Positions 6,294 to 8,380 of a DNA stretch of 8,380 nucleotides are shown here, in pieces. Origin of the DNA: Bacteroidales bacterium (GTDB taxonomy: Bacteria; Bacteroidota; Bacteroidia; Bacteroidales; Muribaculaceae); assembly GCA_004555955.1 (NCBI GenBank), contig SFJG01000084.1:1-8380 (forward strand). Direction: 5' to 3'. Positions within the stretch are counted from its first letter, which is position 1. Each line of letters opens with the position of its first letter. The position numbers were made by a program, and so were the translations under genes. The notes below the pieces were generated by a model. It did no database searches. It had not been told where the DNA came from and saw nothing but the letters and a program-made list of their open reading frames with translations.

Positions 6294-8380
6294 ACCACTA
6301 AAATTTTAGTAACACAACCTTCCGAACTACCGGTAGCGTTTGTTGATGCCATGACGAAATAGACACCCGTATCAACTCTGCGACCGTTGTAGTTGCAGCC
6401 GTTCCATACCACCATACCGCCGTTGGAGGTCGTTGAATAGACGATATTACCCACAGAGTCGCAAATCTTGACCGTTGAATTATCCATCAGACCGCGAATG
6501 ATGATGTCGCCTGTATAGTCGGGGCGCACGGGGTTGGGATAGGCATAGACGTTGTCGTAGTTGTCTTCGGAAGGCACGGCGTCGCTGCGATATTCAACCA
6601 TACCTTTGTTTGTGCCGATATAGACCGCATTCGAATTCTTATCGCAGCAAATGGTCAACACGACGTCGCTTGGCAAATAACTGTTGGCTACGGTGAAATG
6701 CTCAAGAATTTCGGTACCGTCGGCACTAACGAGATAGACACCGGCAGTCGACGTGCCGCACCACTTGCGATTAGAACCGTCGATAGCCACTGTGGTTACA
6801 CTGAGTCCGTCGAAGAGATAATCGGCGAGGTTAGTACCGTCGTTGCGAGGCACTTTCAAGCGATTCAAGTAGAAATTGTCTTGAAGAATCAAGTCGGCGC
6901 TGTTAATGTAGCAAAGACCATTGTTGGTGGCAAGCCAAATGCGACCGTTTTCTTCTTCGGCAAAGTCGTAGAAATAACTTATGTCGTAACTCTTGTTGTC
7001 TTGGTCGATGTACGAGCCTATAACGATGCTGCGGTCGTCTGATTTGTCGAACGGCGTGCCGTTGGGGTCGAGGCATACAAGGTTGGTCTTATAGGCATTG
7101 TTTGCCACTAAAACGTGTCCCGATTTGGTAATGTGCATAGTGCCTTGACAAACAACAGTGACGTTGCTGTAGGTGTATGTGGTCCAATCCGTTTTGGTGA
7201 CCGTGGTGTCGAAGCGCTTTTCCTTTGGCAAACACAACAGAATAGGCACGTTCGAAACGGTTTCGTTGTCGAAGATAGCCCAAAGATTGCCATCGGCGTC
7301 GAACGAAATCGACGGTATGCAGCATATATAATTGAGAATCATCGGCGAATTGGTGTTGTTGAATTGCTGAATAACTTGATTGTTTTTCACGCAGATAATA
7401 CCATCCCACCAAGAGCCGAACCAGTAAGCATCGGGGTCTTCGGGGTCGACAGTGAGGCTATAGGGCGAGCAGAGCGTGCCGCCCGAGCTGCCGTTGATGC
7501 TGGTAAACGATACGGGCGCGAGGTTCGACCACTGATTGTCTTCGAATTTTGAGAGCGAGAAGTCAATTCTTTGATTGCTATCAAAATATGTAGGACCGGC
7601 GCTCATCACCAACAAGCGTTCGCCGTCTTGAACGATGTTGTAGGGATAAGCCACCGACGAAACGTTCGGACGATATGAGTCCATAAGCACCGTAACCGTT
7701 GCATCGTCGTTTATCTTGGTATGTTTCAAGCCATTAGCGTCGAGCGACCAAATAGAGCCGTCGGTTTCCATCGAAGCAATCATCGAGCCCTTGTAGTATT
7801 CTGCGGGCAATGACACTTCGGCTGTGATTTTACCGTTTTCGTCAATTTTAAGGTATGACGACCCTAACGAAACGATAAATCCGTCGACAGTCTTCTGTAC
7901 GGCTGTCACGTTCACACTCTTATTCTGCACTGTTGCGAGCGTATTGGGGTCGCCGTTATAGCAGATTTGGAGAGTGTTATACCATCCGGAAGCGGTTCCC
8001 AGGTAGTCGTTGCTTATTTTGAAAAGTCGGCAGTTATAATTTTTGTTGGTTTTCGAGAAAGAATCGATACTGAAATGGTTGTCATCCTTTCCCGACACCC
8101 AAATATAACTATCGAAATCGGCGAACAAATACTTATCCGTACAAATTATTGAAAGGAATTTTTTGCCGTAGTTATACGACTTTTTAATAATGTATTTTTC
8201 GTCGTCGATAATCAGGTAACCGAAGTCGGTAGCCACGTAAACTTCATCGCCTTGGAAGTCGATTCCGTTGATAGCTTTCGTGCCGGCAATGACTGTATTT
8301 TTCAAGTCGGGGATGTTAATGATTTTGCCGTTGTCGTAGATAATGTCGATGTTCGAATTGGCATAAGCAATCAAGAGATA
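6287..8380 (-). CDS. porZ: Type IX secretion system protein PorZ, partial (5' end off the window)
   Basis: The frame is open to the right edge for 697 codons, so the N-terminus and signal peptide are missing. A TTG at 8374 is an internal Leu in 'YLLIAYANSNIDIIY', not a start. That sequence matches the PorZ N-terminal propeller as I know it. Many propeller blades follow, with motifs such as 'DGSIWSLD', 'GNLWAIFD', 'GRIWLATNNGL' and 'AVYIGTNKGM'. The last 89 residues form a T9SS C-terminal domain: 'AYPNPV' near its start, then 'WNG', 'GRRVDTGVYFV' and a terminal 'VTKILVVR'. In Porphyromonas gingivalis PorZ is a surface protein of the PorU-PorV-PorQ-PorZ attachment complex. It hands anionic LPS to the sortase PorU and keeps its own C-terminal domain. 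A generic two-component-regulator-propeller protein with a sorting domain is the alternative. The gene converges on aroK, 15 bp between stops. Confidence 0.85.
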   Translation of the reverse strand, partial: YLLIAYANSNIDIIYDNGKIINIPDLKNTVIAGTKAINGIDFQGDEVYVATDFGYLIIDDEKYIIKKSYNYGKKFLSIICTDKYLFADFDSYIWVSGKDDNHFSIDSFSKTNKNYNCRLFKISNDYLGTASGWYNTLQICYNGDPNTLATVQNKSVNVTAVQKTVDGFIVSLGSSYLKIDENGKITAEVSLPAEYYKGSMIASMETDGSIWSLDANGLKHTKINDDATVTVLMDSYRPNVSSVAYPYNIVQDGERLLVMSAGPTYFDSNQRIDFSLSKFEDNQWSNLAPVSFTSINGSSGGTLCSPYSLTVDPEDPDAYWFGSWWDGIICVKNNQVIQQFNNTNSPMILNYICCIPSISFDADGNLWAIFDNETVSNVPILLCLPKEKRFDTTVTKTDWTTYTYSNVTVVCQGTMHITKSGHVLVANNAYKTNLVCLDPNGTPFDKSDDRSIVIGSYIDQDNKSYDISYFYDFAEEENGRIWLATNNGLCYINSADLILQDNFYLNRLKVPRNDGTNLADYLFDGLSVTTVAIDGSNRKWCGTSTAGVYLVSADGTEILEHFTVANSYLPSDVVLTICCDKNSNAVYIGTNKGMVEYRSDAVPSEDNYDNVYAYPNPVRPDYTGDIIIRGLMDNSTVKICDSVGNIVYSTTSNGGMVVWNGCNYNGRRVDTGVYFVMASTNATGSSEGCVTKILVVR

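Noticed and set aside
7115..7552. 145-codon plus-strand open frame inside porZ
   Set aside because: Antisense shadow; the minus-strand frame has continuous propeller blades and a sorting domain across this region.
8372..8374. TTG as the start codon of porZ
   Set aside because: The frame stays open upstream to the window edge, the residues there continue the PorZ propeller, and a secreted protein would need a signal peptide that is absent here.

Overview
The window looks like chromosome of a member of the Bacteroidota, most likely order Bacteroidales. Three independent promoters fit the phylum's distinctive -33/-7 consensus (TTTG, 19-20 nt, TAnnTTTG). No Shine-Dalgarno sequence precedes the gltX start. 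GltX carries a post-KMSKS insertion typical of the phylum. The right-hand gene is PorZ, a component of the type IX secretion system (T9SS), which is found only in this phylum. The family cannot be fixed from this window.

Layout: (1) Bases 1-190 hold a minus-strand promoter firing towards the left edge into a non-coding, hairpin-rich leader. It resembles the leader of an rRNA operon or other stable RNA whose body lies outside the window. (2) Bases 190-631 are gene-free. They hold an AT palindrome, a striking array of 7-bp tandem repeats (249-405), a stretch without a recognisable gene (406-538) and a good intrinsic terminator (539-580). (3) 632-2698, minus strand: a membrane-anchored SurA-N/PpiD-type periplasmic folding factor with its own promoter. 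(4) 2699-2949: a divergent intergenic region with one matched promoter on each strand and a second copy of the same 14-bp palindrome. (5) 2950-6271, plus strand: a compact operon gltX-waaA-aroK (glutamyl-tRNA synthetase, Kdo transferase, shikimate kinase), ending in a hairpin over the aroK stop codon. (6) 6287-8380, minus strand: the C-terminal part of porZ, converging on aroK with 15 bp between stop codons and running off the right edge.

Functionally, the window joins envelope biogenesis (PpiD-type folding factor, WaaA for lipid A-Kdo, PorZ for T9SS cargo attachment to anionic LPS) with housekeeping metabolism (GltX, AroK). The protein-coding genes are ordinary for the group. The most unusual DNA is the left intergenic region, with its heptamer array whose unit changes in blocks. 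I found no CRISPR array, phage, transposase or defence system, and nothing that amounts to a clearly new biological system.
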